Shown: piece by piece, positions 8,755-19,718 of the stretch
Numbering within the stretch: the first letter of the stretch is position 1
How the letters are laid out: every line of letters begins with the position of its first letter
Assembly (NCBI RefSeq): GCF_019890675.1
Contig: NZ_JAIOAA010000005.1
Span: 360,955-424,954, forward strand
Direction: 5' to 3'
DNA from: Micromonospora sp. PLK6-60
GTDB lineage: Bacteria > Actinomycetota > Actinomycetes > Mycobacteriales > Micromonosporaceae
DNA: 64,000 bases
Translations under genes and position numbers: made by a program
The notes under the pieces: model-generated
What the model was told of the DNA's origin: nothing
The model's database searches: none
What the model saw: the letters and a program-made list of their open reading frames with translations, nothing else

Positions 8755-9434
8755 TCCGCGCCGCGCGGCGGCTGCTCGGCCAGCCGTCGGCGCGGCGGTT
8801 CGCGCTGCTGCTCCTCCTGCTGGCCGCCTTCGCCGCGCTGCTGCCGGCGCTGCCCCGCCCGGACCCGGCCCGGCTGCCGGAGCTGGCCGACTCGCTGGGC
8901 GGCCTCGCCCCGGTGGTGGCGATCGTCGGGGGCGCGCTGCTGCTGGTGGCGCTGGTCCCCCGCACCTTCATCACGCTGGCCTCGGGCGCGATCTTCGGCC
9001 CGGTCGAGGGCGCCGCGTACGCGCTCGGCGCCGCGCTGCTCGCCGCGGCGATCGGCTTCGCGGTCGGGCGGGCGCTGGGCCGGGAGTTCGTCGCGGAACG
9101 GGTCCGCGGCCGGCTGGCCCGCCTGGACGGCTGGTTCGCCCGGCAGAGCGTGCTCGGCGTGGCCACCGTCCGGCTGCTGCCGATCGCCGGGTTCGGGCTG
9201 GTCAGCTACGGCTACGGCACCACCGCGGCGCGGGTGACGCCGTTCCTGGTCGGCAGCGTGCTCGCCTCCGCGCCGACCGCGATCGGCTACGCCATGCTGG
9301 GTGCGGCAGCCACCTCACCCGGGCACGTCAACTGGTACGCCGCCGCCCCGGCCAGCCTCGGCCTGATCGCCAGCGCGGTGCTGATCCACCGGTGGTGGCG
9401 CGCCGAGCGGCGGCGGCGGGAGGCACCGAGCTGA
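8751..9434 (+). CDS. VTT-domain (TVP38/TMEM64, DedA-like) integral membrane protein
   Basis: 227 residues from an ATG overlapping the gatD stop (ATGA). About five or six hydrophobic segments, with the VTT core 'PRTFITLASGAIFGPVEGAAYALGAALLAAAIGFAVGR' split over two helices and 'RLLPIAGFGLVSYGYG' following. Members of this superfamily include DedA-type transporters and scramblase-like proteins; the substrate here cannot be read from sequence. Co-translation with murT-gatD suggests a link to the cell envelope, possibly recycling of a lipid carrier, but this is inference. Confidence 0.8.
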   Translation: MIRAARRLLGQPSARRFALLLLLLAAFAALLPALPRPDPARLPELADSLGGLAPVVAIVGGALLLVALVPRTFITLASGAIFGPVEGAAYALGAALLAAAIGFAVGRALGREFVAERVRGRLARLDGWFARQSVLGVATVRLLPIAGFGLVSYGYGTTAARVTPFLVGSVLASAPTAIGYAMLGAAATSPGHVNWYAAAPASLGLIASAVLIHRWWRAERRRREAPS

Positions 9435-9435
9435 G

Positions 9436-10194
9436 ATGGACGGTGTGGAGCGGCTGCCGGGCGGGTTCGTCAACGAGGTGCTCCGGGTCGGGGACACCGT
9501 GCGGCGTACCCGGCCGGCGAACGCCGACTTCGTCGCGGCGCTGCTGCGGCACCTGGCGCGGGCGGCGCCGGGCCTGGCGCCCCGCCACCTGGGCTACGAC
9601 GAGCACGGCCGGCAGGTGCTCGGCCACGTCGACGGTCACGTCCCCTGGCGGGAGCCGGTCAGCGCCGAGTTCCGCTCCGACGCCGCGCTGACCCGGCTCG
9701 CCGAGCTGATCCGTACGCTGCACGACGCCTGCGCCGGCACCCCGCTGGCCGGCGGCGCGGAGACCGTCTGCCACCTCGACCTGTCGCCCAAGAACACCGT
9801 CTACCGGGACTCCCCCGCCGGGCCGCTGCCGGTGACCCTGCTCGACTGGGACCTGGCCGCGCCGGGCCGGCGGATCGCCGACGTGGCGTTCGCCGGCTGG
9901 CACTTCGCCGCGCTCGGCGAGGGCGCCGACCCGGCGGAGCTGGGCCGGCGCTGCCGGCTGCTCTGCGACGCCTACGCGGCGGCGGCTCCGGGGGCCGCGC
10001 TCCCCCGCGCCGAGCTGGTCGACGTCATGCTCCAGCAGATCGAGCGCACCTGGCGGGGCATCGACGCCGGCGCCGACCGGGACGAGCCCGGCATGCGCCG
10101 GCTGCGCGCCGCGGGCGCCGTCGACGGGGTACGCGCCTGGCAGCGCTGGCTGCTCGCCCATCGCGACCCGGTCGAGGCGGCGCTGCGCGGCTGA
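9436..10194 (+). CDS. Aminoglycoside phosphotransferase/choline-kinase-fold phosphotransferase
   Basis: 252 residues, ATG one base after the preceding stop. Protein-kinase-like fold of the APH family: catalytic loop VCHLDLSPKNTV (HxDxxxxN) and a metal-binding LLDWDLAAPG (the DFG equivalent). The N-terminal lobe is short, with only a weak Gly loop (LPGGFVNEV), so the ATP lobe is reduced. Substrate unknown. APH-fold enzymes phosphorylate antibiotics, choline, homoserine or sugars. A resistance role should not be assumed, because this is a chromosomal gene in a housekeeping operon. Confidence 0.75.
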   Translation: MDGVERLPGGFVNEVLRVGDTVRRTRPANADFVAALLRHLARAAPGLAPRHLGYDEHGRQVLGHVDGHVPWREPVSAEFRSDAALTRLAELIRTLHDACAGTPLAGGAETVCHLDLSPKNTVYRDSPAGPLPVTLLDWDLAAPGRRIADVAFAGWHFAALGEGADPAELGRRCRLLCDAYAAAAPGAALPRAELVDVMLQQIERTWRGIDAGADRDEPGMRRLRAAGAVDGVRAWQRWLLAHRDPVEAALRG

Positions 10195-10206
10195 CCCGCG
10201 GCCCGT

Positions 10207-10863
10207 TCACCTCGACGCCGAGACCAGGCCCGCCTCGTACGCGGCGATGACCAGGTGCACCCGGTCCCGGGCGCCGAGCTTGGTGAAGAGTCGGCCCACG
10301 TGCGCCTTCGCGGTGGCCTGACTGATCACCAGTGCGCCGGCGATCTCCGCGTTGGACAGTCCCCGCCCGACCAGCGTCAGCACCTCCCGCTCCCGCTCGG
10401 TGACGCCGGGCAGGCCGCGCGGCCGGGGCGGCAGGTCGGGGCGGCGGGCGAACTCCGCGATGAGCCGGCGGGTGACCCCGGGCGCGATCAGCGCGTCCCC
10501 GGCGGCCACCACCCGGACCGCGCCGAGGATCTCCTCCAGCGCCATGTCCTTGACCAGGAACCCGCTCGCCCCGGCGCGCAGGGCGGCGTGGACGTGCTCG
10601 TCGTCGTCGAAGGTGGTGAGGACGAGCACCCGGGTCGGGCCGCCGGCCGCGCTGATCGCCCGGGTGGCCGCGATCCCGTCGGTGCCCGGCATCCGCAGGT
10701 CCATCAGCACCACGTCGGGCACGGTCTCGCGGGCCAGCCGGACCGCCTCGGCGCCGGTGCCCGCCTCACCGACCACCTCGAGGTCAGGGGCGTCGGCGAT
10801 GAACACCCGCAGTCCGGCCCGGACCAGGGGCTGGTCGTCGACGAGGAGGACGCGGACGCTCAC
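10207..10863 (-). CDS. Two-component response regulator, NarL/LuxR family
   Basis: 218 residues from the GTG at 10863, which overlaps the stop of the kinase gene (GTGA). Receiver domain: acidic DD at 9-10, phospho-acceptor Asp55 in VVLMDLRMPG, Lys in FLVKDM. LuxR-type HTH: TEREREVLTLVGRGLSNAEIA and QATAKAHVGRLFTKLG. The frame is open further upstream, but similarity begins at VRVLLVDDQP. Its partner is the adjacent kinase. The divergent ABC exporter is the likely target, as in many such actinobacterial units. Confidence 0.92.
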   Translation of the reverse strand: MSVRVLLVDDQPLVRAGLRVFIADAPDLEVVGEAGTGAEAVRLARETVPDVVLMDLRMPGTDGIAATRAISAAGGPTRVLVLTTFDDDEHVHAALRAGASGFLVKDMALEEILGAVRVVAAGDALIAPGVTRRLIAEFARRPDLPPRPRGLPGVTEREREVLTLVGRGLSNAEIAGALVISQATAKAHVGRLFTKLGARDRVHLVIAAYEAGLVSASR

Positions 10864-12119
10864 CCGTCCGCCCCGGGGGCCGGCAGGCACGCGGCGACCC
10901 GGAAGCCGCCCTCGGGGCGGGGGCCGGCGGAGAACCGGCCGCCCAGCAGGGTCGACCGTTCCCGCATCCCGACGATGCCGTGTCCCTCGTCGCCGAGCGG
11001 GCCACCCCGGCCGTCGTCCACCACCTCGACGTGGACCGCGTCGGGCGCGTACCCGATCGTCAGCCGGCACCGGGCCACCGCCGCGTGCCGGGCCACGTTC
11101 GTCAGCGCCTCCTGCGCGATCCGGTAGGCCGCCAGGTCGACCTCGGCGGGCAGCGGCCGGGGCTCGCCGTCGCGGCGGACCGCCACCCGCACCCCGGCGT
11201 CCGCCGCCGCGGTGACCAGCCGGTCGAGATCGGCCAGTCCGGGCGCCGGGTCCAGCGCCGCTGCGCCGTCCGGACGGCGCAGCGCGCCGAGCGTACGGCG
11301 CAGCCCGGTGAGCGTCTCCCGGCTGGTCCGCTCGATGGTGGCGAGCGCGGCGCGGGCCTCCCCCGGCTGGGTGTCGATGACGCGGGCCCCCATTCCGGCC
11401 TGGATGACGATCACCCCGATGCTGTGCGCCACCACGTCGTGCAGTTCACGGGCGATGCGCAGCCGCTCGGCGGCGACCGTCTCGGCGGCGGCGTGTGCCC
11501 GCAGCTGTTCGGCGTGCCGGCGACGGTTCCGGACCGAGTTCCCGGTCACCCAGGCGGTGACCACGGCCAGGGCGGAGACGACGGCCCGGTCCACCGGGTC
11601 GACGGCGGGGTTGACGAAGCCCGCCGCGACCTGCACCACCAGCACCACCCCGGCGGCGGCCAGCGACACCCGGCGCGGGGCCCGCGCGGTGACCAGCCCG
11701 AGCACCAGGTCGACGACGAGGAACTGGAGATACCAGACGACGGTCAGGTAGTCGTCGTCCCCGCGCCATATCGTCACGGTCACCACCGCCGACCCGGCCA
11801 GCGTCAACCCGAGGGCGAGCAGCGGATGACGCCCCAGCAGGCCCGTGGGCAGGAGGACCACCAGGGCCGGCAGCAGGTAATGCGCCGGGAACGGCAGTGG
11901 ACCGCCGAGCGTCGTGACGCCGAGCCCGGGACCCGGCCCACCGACGGTCGACGCGAGCAGCACCACGACCGGGAGCAGCGCGACGCCCACCCAGATCACG
12001 ATCGTCCGCAACCGCTGGGCGGCGGCACGGGGACGCGGGGCGACGGCCTGCACGGAACCAACGTAGCGAGCCGGCGGCGGTGCGGTCATCGGCCCACGGG
12101 CGTACGCCTGCGGGCGCAT
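10860..12119 (-). CDS. Two-component sensor histidine kinase (HisKA_3 type)
   Basis: 419 residues. About six transmembrane helices between residues ~38 and 195 and no large external domain, so the signal is probably sensed in or at the membrane. Dimerisation/phospho-acceptor region RIARELHDVVAHSIG with His227. ATPase domain with EALTNVARHA (N box) and VVDDGRGG (G box). The ATG at 12089 (MTAPPPARYV) may be the true start. The gene ends inside the start codon of its response regulator. Confidence 0.9.
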   Translation of the reverse strand: MRPQAYARGPMTAPPPARYVGSVQAVAPRPRAAAQRLRTIVIWVGVALLPVVVLLASTVGGPGPGLGVTTLGGPLPFPAHYLLPALVVLLPTGLLGRHPLLALGLTLAGSAVVTVTIWRGDDDYLTVVWYLQFLVVDLVLGLVTARAPRRVSLAAAGVVLVVQVAAGFVNPAVDPVDRAVVSALAVVTAWVTGNSVRNRRRHAEQLRAHAAAETVAAERLRIARELHDVVAHSIGVIVIQAGMGARVIDTQPGEARAALATIERTSRETLTGLRRTLGALRRPDGAAALDPAPGLADLDRLVTAAADAGVRVAVRRDGEPRPLPAEVDLAAYRIAQEALTNVARHAAVARCRLTIGYAPDAVHVEVVDDGRGGPLGDEGHGIVGMRERSTLLGGRFSAGPRPEGGFRVAACLPAPGADG

Positions 12120-12185
12120 CCGCCCCAGGCCGGTGTGGCCGCAGGCCCGACGAAAGGTCGCCGGTCGTACGGCAGCGTCGACGGC

Positions 12186-13097
12186 ATGATCGAGCTACAT
12201 GACCTCACGAAACGGTACGGCGGCACCACCGCTGTCAACCGGCTGACCCTGACCGTCCGACCCGGACACGTGACCGGCTTCCTCGGTCCGAACGGCGCGG
12301 GCAAGTCCACCACCCTGCGGCTGGTCATCGGCCTGCACCGGCCCAGCGGCGGCACCGCCCTGGTGAACGGGCGCCCGTTCGCCGAGCGGCCCCGCGGGCT
12401 GCGCCACGTCGGCGCGCTGCTCGACGCGGGTGACGTGCACGGCGGGCGTACCGCCCGGGCTCACCTGGCCGCGCTCGCCCGCAGCAACGGTCTCCCCCGC
12501 TCACGGGTCGACGAGGTGCTGGGCGAGGTCGGCCTGGCCGACGTCGCCGGGCGCCGGATCGGCGGCTTCTCCCTCGGCATGAAGCAACGCGTCGGCATCG
12601 CCGCCGCGCTGCTCGGCGACCCCCCGGTGCTCCTCTTCGACGAGCCGTTCAACGGTCTCGATCCGGAGGGGGTGCGCTGGGTGCGCGGACTGTTCCGCCG
12701 GCTGGCCGGCGAGGGGCGCACCGTGCTGGTCTCCAGCCACCTGATGAGCGAGATGGAGCAGACCGCCGACCACCTCGTCGTCATCGGGCGCGGCAAGCTG
12801 ATCGCCGAGGAGAGCCTGACGGAGTTCGCCGCCCGGGGCGGTCGCCCGCAGGTCGTCGTGCGTACCCCGGAGCCGGCGCGGCTGACCTCGGTGGCGCGGG
12901 AGGCCGACGGGCAGGTGACGACGGCGGGCGACGGCGCGCTCGCCGTCACCGGGCTGACCGCCGCGGAACTGGGCGAGCTGGCCTTCGCCCACGGCATCGC
13001 GCTGCACGAGATGGCCACCCGGGCCACCTCGCTGGAGGAGGCGTTCATGGACCTCACCGCCGACCACGTCGACTACCTGGCAGGAGACCAGCGATGA
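12186..13097 (+). CDS. ABC transporter ATP-binding protein (exporter type)
   Basis: 303 residues starting MIELHDLTKRYGG. Walker A GPNGAGKST, ABC signature FSLGMKQRVGIA, Walker B VLLFDEPFNGLDPEG, switch His in VLVSSHLMSE. The C-terminal ~80 residues are the extra domain common in drug and bacteriocin ABC-2 exporters. It overlaps the permease gene by 4 bp (ATGA). It is divergent from the two-component pair, which suggests control by that system. Substrate unknown. Confidence 0.92.
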   Translation: MIELHDLTKRYGGTTAVNRLTLTVRPGHVTGFLGPNGAGKSTTLRLVIGLHRPSGGTALVNGRPFAERPRGLRHVGALLDAGDVHGGRTARAHLAALARSNGLPRSRVDEVLGEVGLADVAGRRIGGFSLGMKQRVGIAAALLGDPPVLLFDEPFNGLDPEGVRWVRGLFRRLAGEGRTVLVSSHLMSEMEQTADHLVVIGRGKLIAEESLTEFAARGGRPQVVVRTPEPARLTSVAREADGQVTTAGDGALAVTGLTAAELGELAFAHGIALHEMATRATSLEEAFMDLTADHVDYLAGDQR

Positions 13098-13936
13098 GCA
13101 TGCCGCCCCGTACCGTCACCGCGGCCGACCGGCGGGCCGCCGACCCCGCCGCCCGCTTCCGCGACCTGCTCGCCGCCGAGTGGATCAAGTTGTGGTCGCT
13201 GCGCTCCACGTACGGCTCGCTGGCGCTGGTGGCCGTGTCCGCCCTGCTCTTCAGCGCCCGGGCCGCCCTGGCCGACCACCACAACTGGCCGGACTACTCT
13301 CCCGAGCGGCAGGCCGCGTTCGACCCGATCCACGACGCCTTCCCCGAGGAGGGCTGGCTGTTCATCATGCTGGCCGCCGGCACGGTCGGCGCGCTGATGA
13401 TCGCCGGCGAGTACGCCAGCGGCCAGATCCGCGCCACGTTCGCGGCGGTACCGGACCGCCGGGCCGTGGTGGGGGCCAAGGTGGCGGTGCTCGCCGGGGT
13501 GATGCTGGCGGTCGGCGTGCTGGCCTCGACGGCCGCGTTCTGGCTGTCACAGGCCATCCTCGCCGGCCGGCACGCCGGCGCGTCGATCGCCGAACCCCAG
13601 GCGCTGCGCGCCGTCGCGGCGTCGGCGCTGCTGCTCCCGCTCTGCGCGCTCATCGGGCTGGGCGTCGGCGCGCTGGTCCGGCACACCGCCCCGGCGATCG
13701 TCGTCACCACCACGCTGCTGCTCCTGCTGCCGCTGGCCTTTGACATCACGAACCGCTGGACGGCCGCGATCCACAACGCGCTGCCGGTGCCCGCCTGGGA
13801 GCGCCTGGTCGCGAACCCGTACATCGCGCTCAACGAACACCTGGCCACCGTTCCCGGCTCCTGGGTGGTCTTCGCCGTCTGGCCGGTCGTCGCCACCGTG
13901 GTCGCCGCGCTGGTCGTGCACCGCCGGGAACCCTGA
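13094..13936 (+). CDS. ABC-2 type transporter permease
   Basis: 280 residues with about six transmembrane helices (for example LALVAVSALLFSARAAL, VLAGVMLAVGVLASTAAFWL, ALLLPLCALIGLGVGALV, ATVVAALVV) and an N-terminal amphipathic stretch FRDLLAAEWIKLWSLRST, typical of ABC-2 permeases. It contains MLAAGTVGALMIAGEYASGQIRATF split over two regions, a usual landmark of this family. Pairs with the preceding ATPase in a two-gene exporter. A 26-bp perfect hairpin follows the stop. Confidence 0.85.
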   Translation: MSMPPRTVTAADRRAADPAARFRDLLAAEWIKLWSLRSTYGSLALVAVSALLFSARAALADHHNWPDYSPERQAAFDPIHDAFPEEGWLFIMLAAGTVGALMIAGEYASGQIRATFAAVPDRRAVVGAKVAVLAGVMLAVGVLASTAAFWLSQAILAGRHAGASIAEPQALRAVAASALLLPLCALIGLGVGALVRHTAPAIVVTTTLLLLLPLAFDITNRWTAAIHNALPVPAWERLVANPYIALNEHLATVPGSWVVFAVWPVVATVVAALVVHRREP

Positions 13937-13956
13937 CCGCCAACGCGAGATTCGCG

Positions 13957-14014
13957 CAACTTCGTGGAAAGAGTGGCCTCCCCGCGTCGGGAGGCCACTC
14001 TTTCCACGAAGTTG
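13957..14014. terminator. 26-bp perfect palindrome between convergent genes
   Basis: Arms 13957-13982 and 13989-14014 are exact reverse complements with a 6-base loop. The arm begins CAACTTCGTGG and ends GCCTCCC. It lies between the ABC permease (plus) and leuS (minus), so it can work as a two-way terminator. Neither side has a T-tract, so it is not a classic intrinsic terminator. Confidence 0.75.
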
Positions 14015-14064
14015 CTGCCTCCCCGCCAACCGAGGCGCGGGGAGGGCGGGTGGAGGTGGGTGCG

Positions 14065-16905
<2,841 letters not shown>

Positions 16906-16966
16906 GGCGTCTCCTCGGCGCGGTCATGGCGGTCGGTTCGGGTCTCGGGCGGTCTGCTCCGGGCAC

Positions 16967-17028
16967 AAAAAAGCCCCTCGCGCAGGAGGGGCCGCCGTGC
17001 TGTCGCGCGCTCAGCGCATCAGCACGGC
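16967..17028 (-). promoter_or_regulatory. leuS transcription attenuator: pause hairpin plus T-tailed terminator
   Basis: On the minus strand a 9-bp hairpin (arms 17020-17028 and 16994-17002, GCCGTGCTG / CAGCACGGC) is followed at once by a terminator: stem GCCCCTC/GAGGGGC (16986-16992 with 16973-16979), 6-base loop, then TTTTTT (16967-16972). The first hairpin overlaps the end of the leader peptide. A competing pairing between GCGCG in the first loop and CGCGC in the terminator loop is possible. Confidence 0.75.
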
Positions 17029-17057
17029 TCGGTAAGGAGCAGGAAGACTCCGGCCAT
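17019..17057 (-). CDS. leuS leader peptide (MAGVFLLLTEPC)
   Basis: A 12-codon ORF with three consecutive leucine codons (CTG CTC CTT), 114 bp before leuS on the same strand. Its stop lies in the loop-side arm of a hairpin that directly precedes a terminator. This is the classic layout of a ribosome-stalling attenuator: low charged tRNA-Leu stalls the ribosome on the Leu codons and changes downstream folding. Too short to be a free protein. Confidence 0.75.
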   Translation of the reverse strand: MAGVFLLLTEPC

Positions 17058-17343
17058 GCGGGCAGTGTACCCCGCCCGGCGGGCCCGCACGGCGGGGCGT
17101 CCACGCGCCGCGACCGCGGTGGAGACGCCGCGTGGCCGTCCGGTCGCGCCGTGCGTCCCCGGACGGGCGAATATTCCGGGCGTAACCGACCGGCTGCCTG
17201 CGCGGGTCGGCGATCACGAGAAACATGGTTAGCCTGAAGGCCAGTGAGATTCCTGCGGCAGACGAGGCTCGCACGTCGCGAACCCTACGGCGGGTCCAGG
17301 TGCTCTATTACAGAGCTGCCGTTCAGCGACGAGGAGGAGGCCC

Positions 17344-18402
17344 GTGACACAACAGACCTGGGACGAGGTGGGCGGTCTGCTGCCGCACGACGAGTTCCGC
17401 GCCGCCAGCGAAGCCATCGTCGGCAACATCGAGCGGGTCATCGAGGGCAAGACAGCGACCGTCCGGCTCGCCCTGGCCGTCCTGCTCGCCGAGGGCCACC
17501 TGCTCATCGAGGACGTGCCCGGCGTCGGCAAGACCAAGCTGGCCAAGGCGCTCGCCCGGTCCATCGACTGCTCGGTGCGGCGGATCCAGTTCACCCCCGA
17601 CCTGCTGCCCAGCGACGTCACCGGGGTCAGCGTCTACAACCAGGAGACCCACGACTTCGAGTTCCGCCCCGGCGCGGTCTTCGCCAACCTGGTGGTCGGC
17701 GACGAGATCAACCGGGCCTCGCCGAAGACCCAGTCCGCCCTGCTGGAGTGCATGGAGGAGCGGCAGGTCACCGTCGACGGGGTCACCTACCAGCTGCAGA
17801 CCCCGTTCATGGTGATCGCCACCCAGAACCCGATCGAGATGGAGGGGACGTACCCCCTCCCCGAGGCGCAGCGCGACCGGTTCACCGCCCGGATCGCGAT
17901 GGGCTACCCGGGTCCGGAGGCGGAGCTGGCCATGCTGGACGGGCACGGCGCGGTCGACCCGTTGCAGGACCTGCGCCCGGTCTCCGACGCGGCGACCGTC
18001 CGCCGGCTGATCGGCCACGTGCGGCAGGTGCACGTCGCGGACGCCGTCAAGCAATACGCGATCGACCTGGTCACCGCCACCCGCGAGTCCCCCGACCTGC
18101 GGTTGGGCGCCTCCCCGCGGGCGACGTTGCAGCTGCTGCGCACCGCCCGCGCGGTGGCCGCCCTGGAGGGCCGCGACTACGTGCTGCCCGACGACCTCCA
18201 GGTGCTGGCGGTGCCGGTGCTGGCGCACCGGATCATTCCCACCGCCGACGCCCAGCTGGCCCGGCGCACCACCGACGCCGTCGTCGCCGAGCTGGTGCAC
18301 CGGCTGCCGCTGCCGCACGACCGCAGCCGCCGCTCGCCGTACGACACCCGGCCCGCCCCGCCGAACAACGGGCACGGCCCGTACGAGCCGCGGAGGCCGT
18401 GA
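17344..18402 (+). CDS. MoxR-family AAA ATPase
   Basis: 352 residues, GTG start. AAA_3 ATPase: Walker A DVPGVGKTKLAKAL, Walker B VVGDEINRASPKTQ, sensor MVIATQNPIE, arginine finger region AQRDRF. MoxR ATPases act as chaperones that mature or activate partner proteins, commonly encoded with DUF58/VWA proteins. It is followed one base later by the DUF58 gene and then a transglutaminase gene, a standard actinobacterial three-gene set. The ~240 bp before it (17105-17343) hold no gene I can support. Confidence 0.92.
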   Translation: MTQQTWDEVGGLLPHDEFRAASEAIVGNIERVIEGKTATVRLALAVLLAEGHLLIEDVPGVGKTKLAKALARSIDCSVRRIQFTPDLLPSDVTGVSVYNQETHDFEFRPGAVFANLVVGDEINRASPKTQSALLECMEERQVTVDGVTYQLQTPFMVIATQNPIEMEGTYPLPEAQRDRFTARIAMGYPGPEAELAMLDGHGAVDPLQDLRPVSDAATVRRLIGHVRQVHVADAVKQYAIDLVTATRESPDLRLGASPRATLQLLRTARAVAALEGRDYVLPDDLQVLAVPVLAHRIIPTADAQLARRTTDAVVAELVHRLPLPHDRSRRSPYDTRPAPPNNGHGPYEPRRP

Positions 18403-18403
18403 C

Positions 18404-19702
18404 GTGCGGGAGGGGATGCGCGGCCTGACCACCCGCGGCCGGTCGTTCCTGGCCGCCGCGATCGCCGCCGCGGTCTCCGCGGCCATCCTCGGCGAGAAGG
18501 ACCTGCTGCGGGTGGCCGTCCTGCTCGCCGTGCTGCCGCTGCTGGCCGCCGCGTACGTCGGGCGCAGCCGCTACAAGCTGGCCTGCAACCGGTCGCTGGA
18601 GCCGCACCGCACCCCGGTCGGGGCGAGTTCCCGGGTGGTGCTGCGGTTGCAGAACATGTCCCGGCTGCCCACCGGCACGCTGTTGTTGGAGGACCGCCTG
18701 CCGTACGCCCTGGGCAGCCGGCCCCGGGTGGTGCTGGAGCGGCTCGGCGCGCAGCAGGCCAGCTCGGTGGCGTACACGGTCCGGGCCGACGTGCGCGGCC
18801 GGTACGAGGTGGGGCCGCTGGTGGTGCGGATGACCGACCCGTTCGGCCTGTGCGAGCTGTCCCGGGCCTTCCCCAGCACCGACCGGCTGACGGTCATCCC
18901 GCAGGTCACCCCGCTGCCGTCGGCCCGGCTCCCCGGGGAGTACGCGGGCAGCGGCGACAGCCGGGCCCGGTCGGTCGCGGTGCACGGCGAGGACGACGCC
19001 GCCACCCGGGAATACCGGATGGGCGACGACCTGCGCCGGGTGCACTGGAAGTCCACCGCCCGCACCGGCGAGCTGATGGTGCGCCGGGAGGAGCAGCCCT
19101 GGGAGAGCCGGGCCACCGTCGTGCTGGACACCCGCGCGTACGGCCACCGGGGCGAGGGGCCGACGGCCAGCTTCGAGTGGGCGGTCTCGGCCGCCGCGAG
19201 TGTCGCCGTGCACCTGCGTCAGGCCGGCTACAAGCTGCGCCTGGTCACCGGGGCCGGGGTGGACGTGAACGCCGACGCGGGCGACGGCGACGGGCTGATC
19301 CTGGACCATCTCGCCGAGGTCCGGCCGGACAAGCGCATCGAGCTCAGCACGCTGGTCCAGCAGGTCCGGCAGCGCGCCGACGGCGGCCTGATCATCGCCC
19401 TGCTCGGTTCGCTGAGCACCGCCGAGGCCGAGTTGCTGGCCGGGCTGCGCGCCAACAACGCCACCTGCGTGGCGTTCCTGCTGGAGAGCTCCACCTGGCT
19501 GAACCTGCCGACGAAGGCCCGGGCCGAGGCGGACCGGGCGCACGACGCCGCCGCGCTGGCGCTGCTGCAGAGCGGGTGGCGGGTGATCGGCGTCGAGCAC
19601 GGCGCCCGGCTGGCCGGGCTCTGGCCGCAGGTGGGGCGCGGCTCGCAGGGTTTCGCGTTGCGGGCGGCGATGGCCGAGACGGTGGCCGGAGGCCGACGAT
19701 GA
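18404..19702 (+). CDS. DUF58 domain-containing protein
   Basis: 432 residues, GTG start one base after the moxR stop. Two hydrophobic segments near the N-terminus (SFLAAAIAAAVSAAIL, VLLAVLPLLAAAYVG), then a beta-rich region and the DUF58 domain with EYRMGDDLRRVHWKSTA and LMVRREEQPWESR, followed by a VWA-like fold (VVLDTR). Likely a membrane-anchored partner of the MoxR ATPase. Exact function unknown. Confidence 0.88.
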   Translation: MREGMRGLTTRGRSFLAAAIAAAVSAAILGEKDLLRVAVLLAVLPLLAAAYVGRSRYKLACNRSLEPHRTPVGASSRVVLRLQNMSRLPTGTLLLEDRLPYALGSRPRVVLERLGAQQASSVAYTVRADVRGRYEVGPLVVRMTDPFGLCELSRAFPSTDRLTVIPQVTPLPSARLPGEYAGSGDSRARSVAVHGEDDAATREYRMGDDLRRVHWKSTARTGELMVRREEQPWESRATVVLDTRAYGHRGEGPTASFEWAVSAAASVAVHLRQAGYKLRLVTGAGVDVNADAGDGDGLILDHLAEVRPDKRIELSTLVQQVRQRADGGLIIALLGSLSTAEAELLAGLRANNATCVAFLLESSTWLNLPTKARAEADRAHDAAALALLQSGWRVIGVEHGARLAGLWPQVGRGSQGFALRAAMAETVAGGRR

Positions 19703-19718
19703 CCGGGAGGACGACCTC

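Noticed and set aside
9436..10194. Antibiotic-resistance aminoglycoside phosphotransferase
   Set aside because: Only the general kinase fold is visible; no features of known resistance enzymes and the context is housekeeping.
16967..17057. T-box riboswitch before leuS
   Set aside because: No T-box consensus (AGGGTGGNACCGCG-like) and the leader is too short; the leader-peptide model explains the sequence better.
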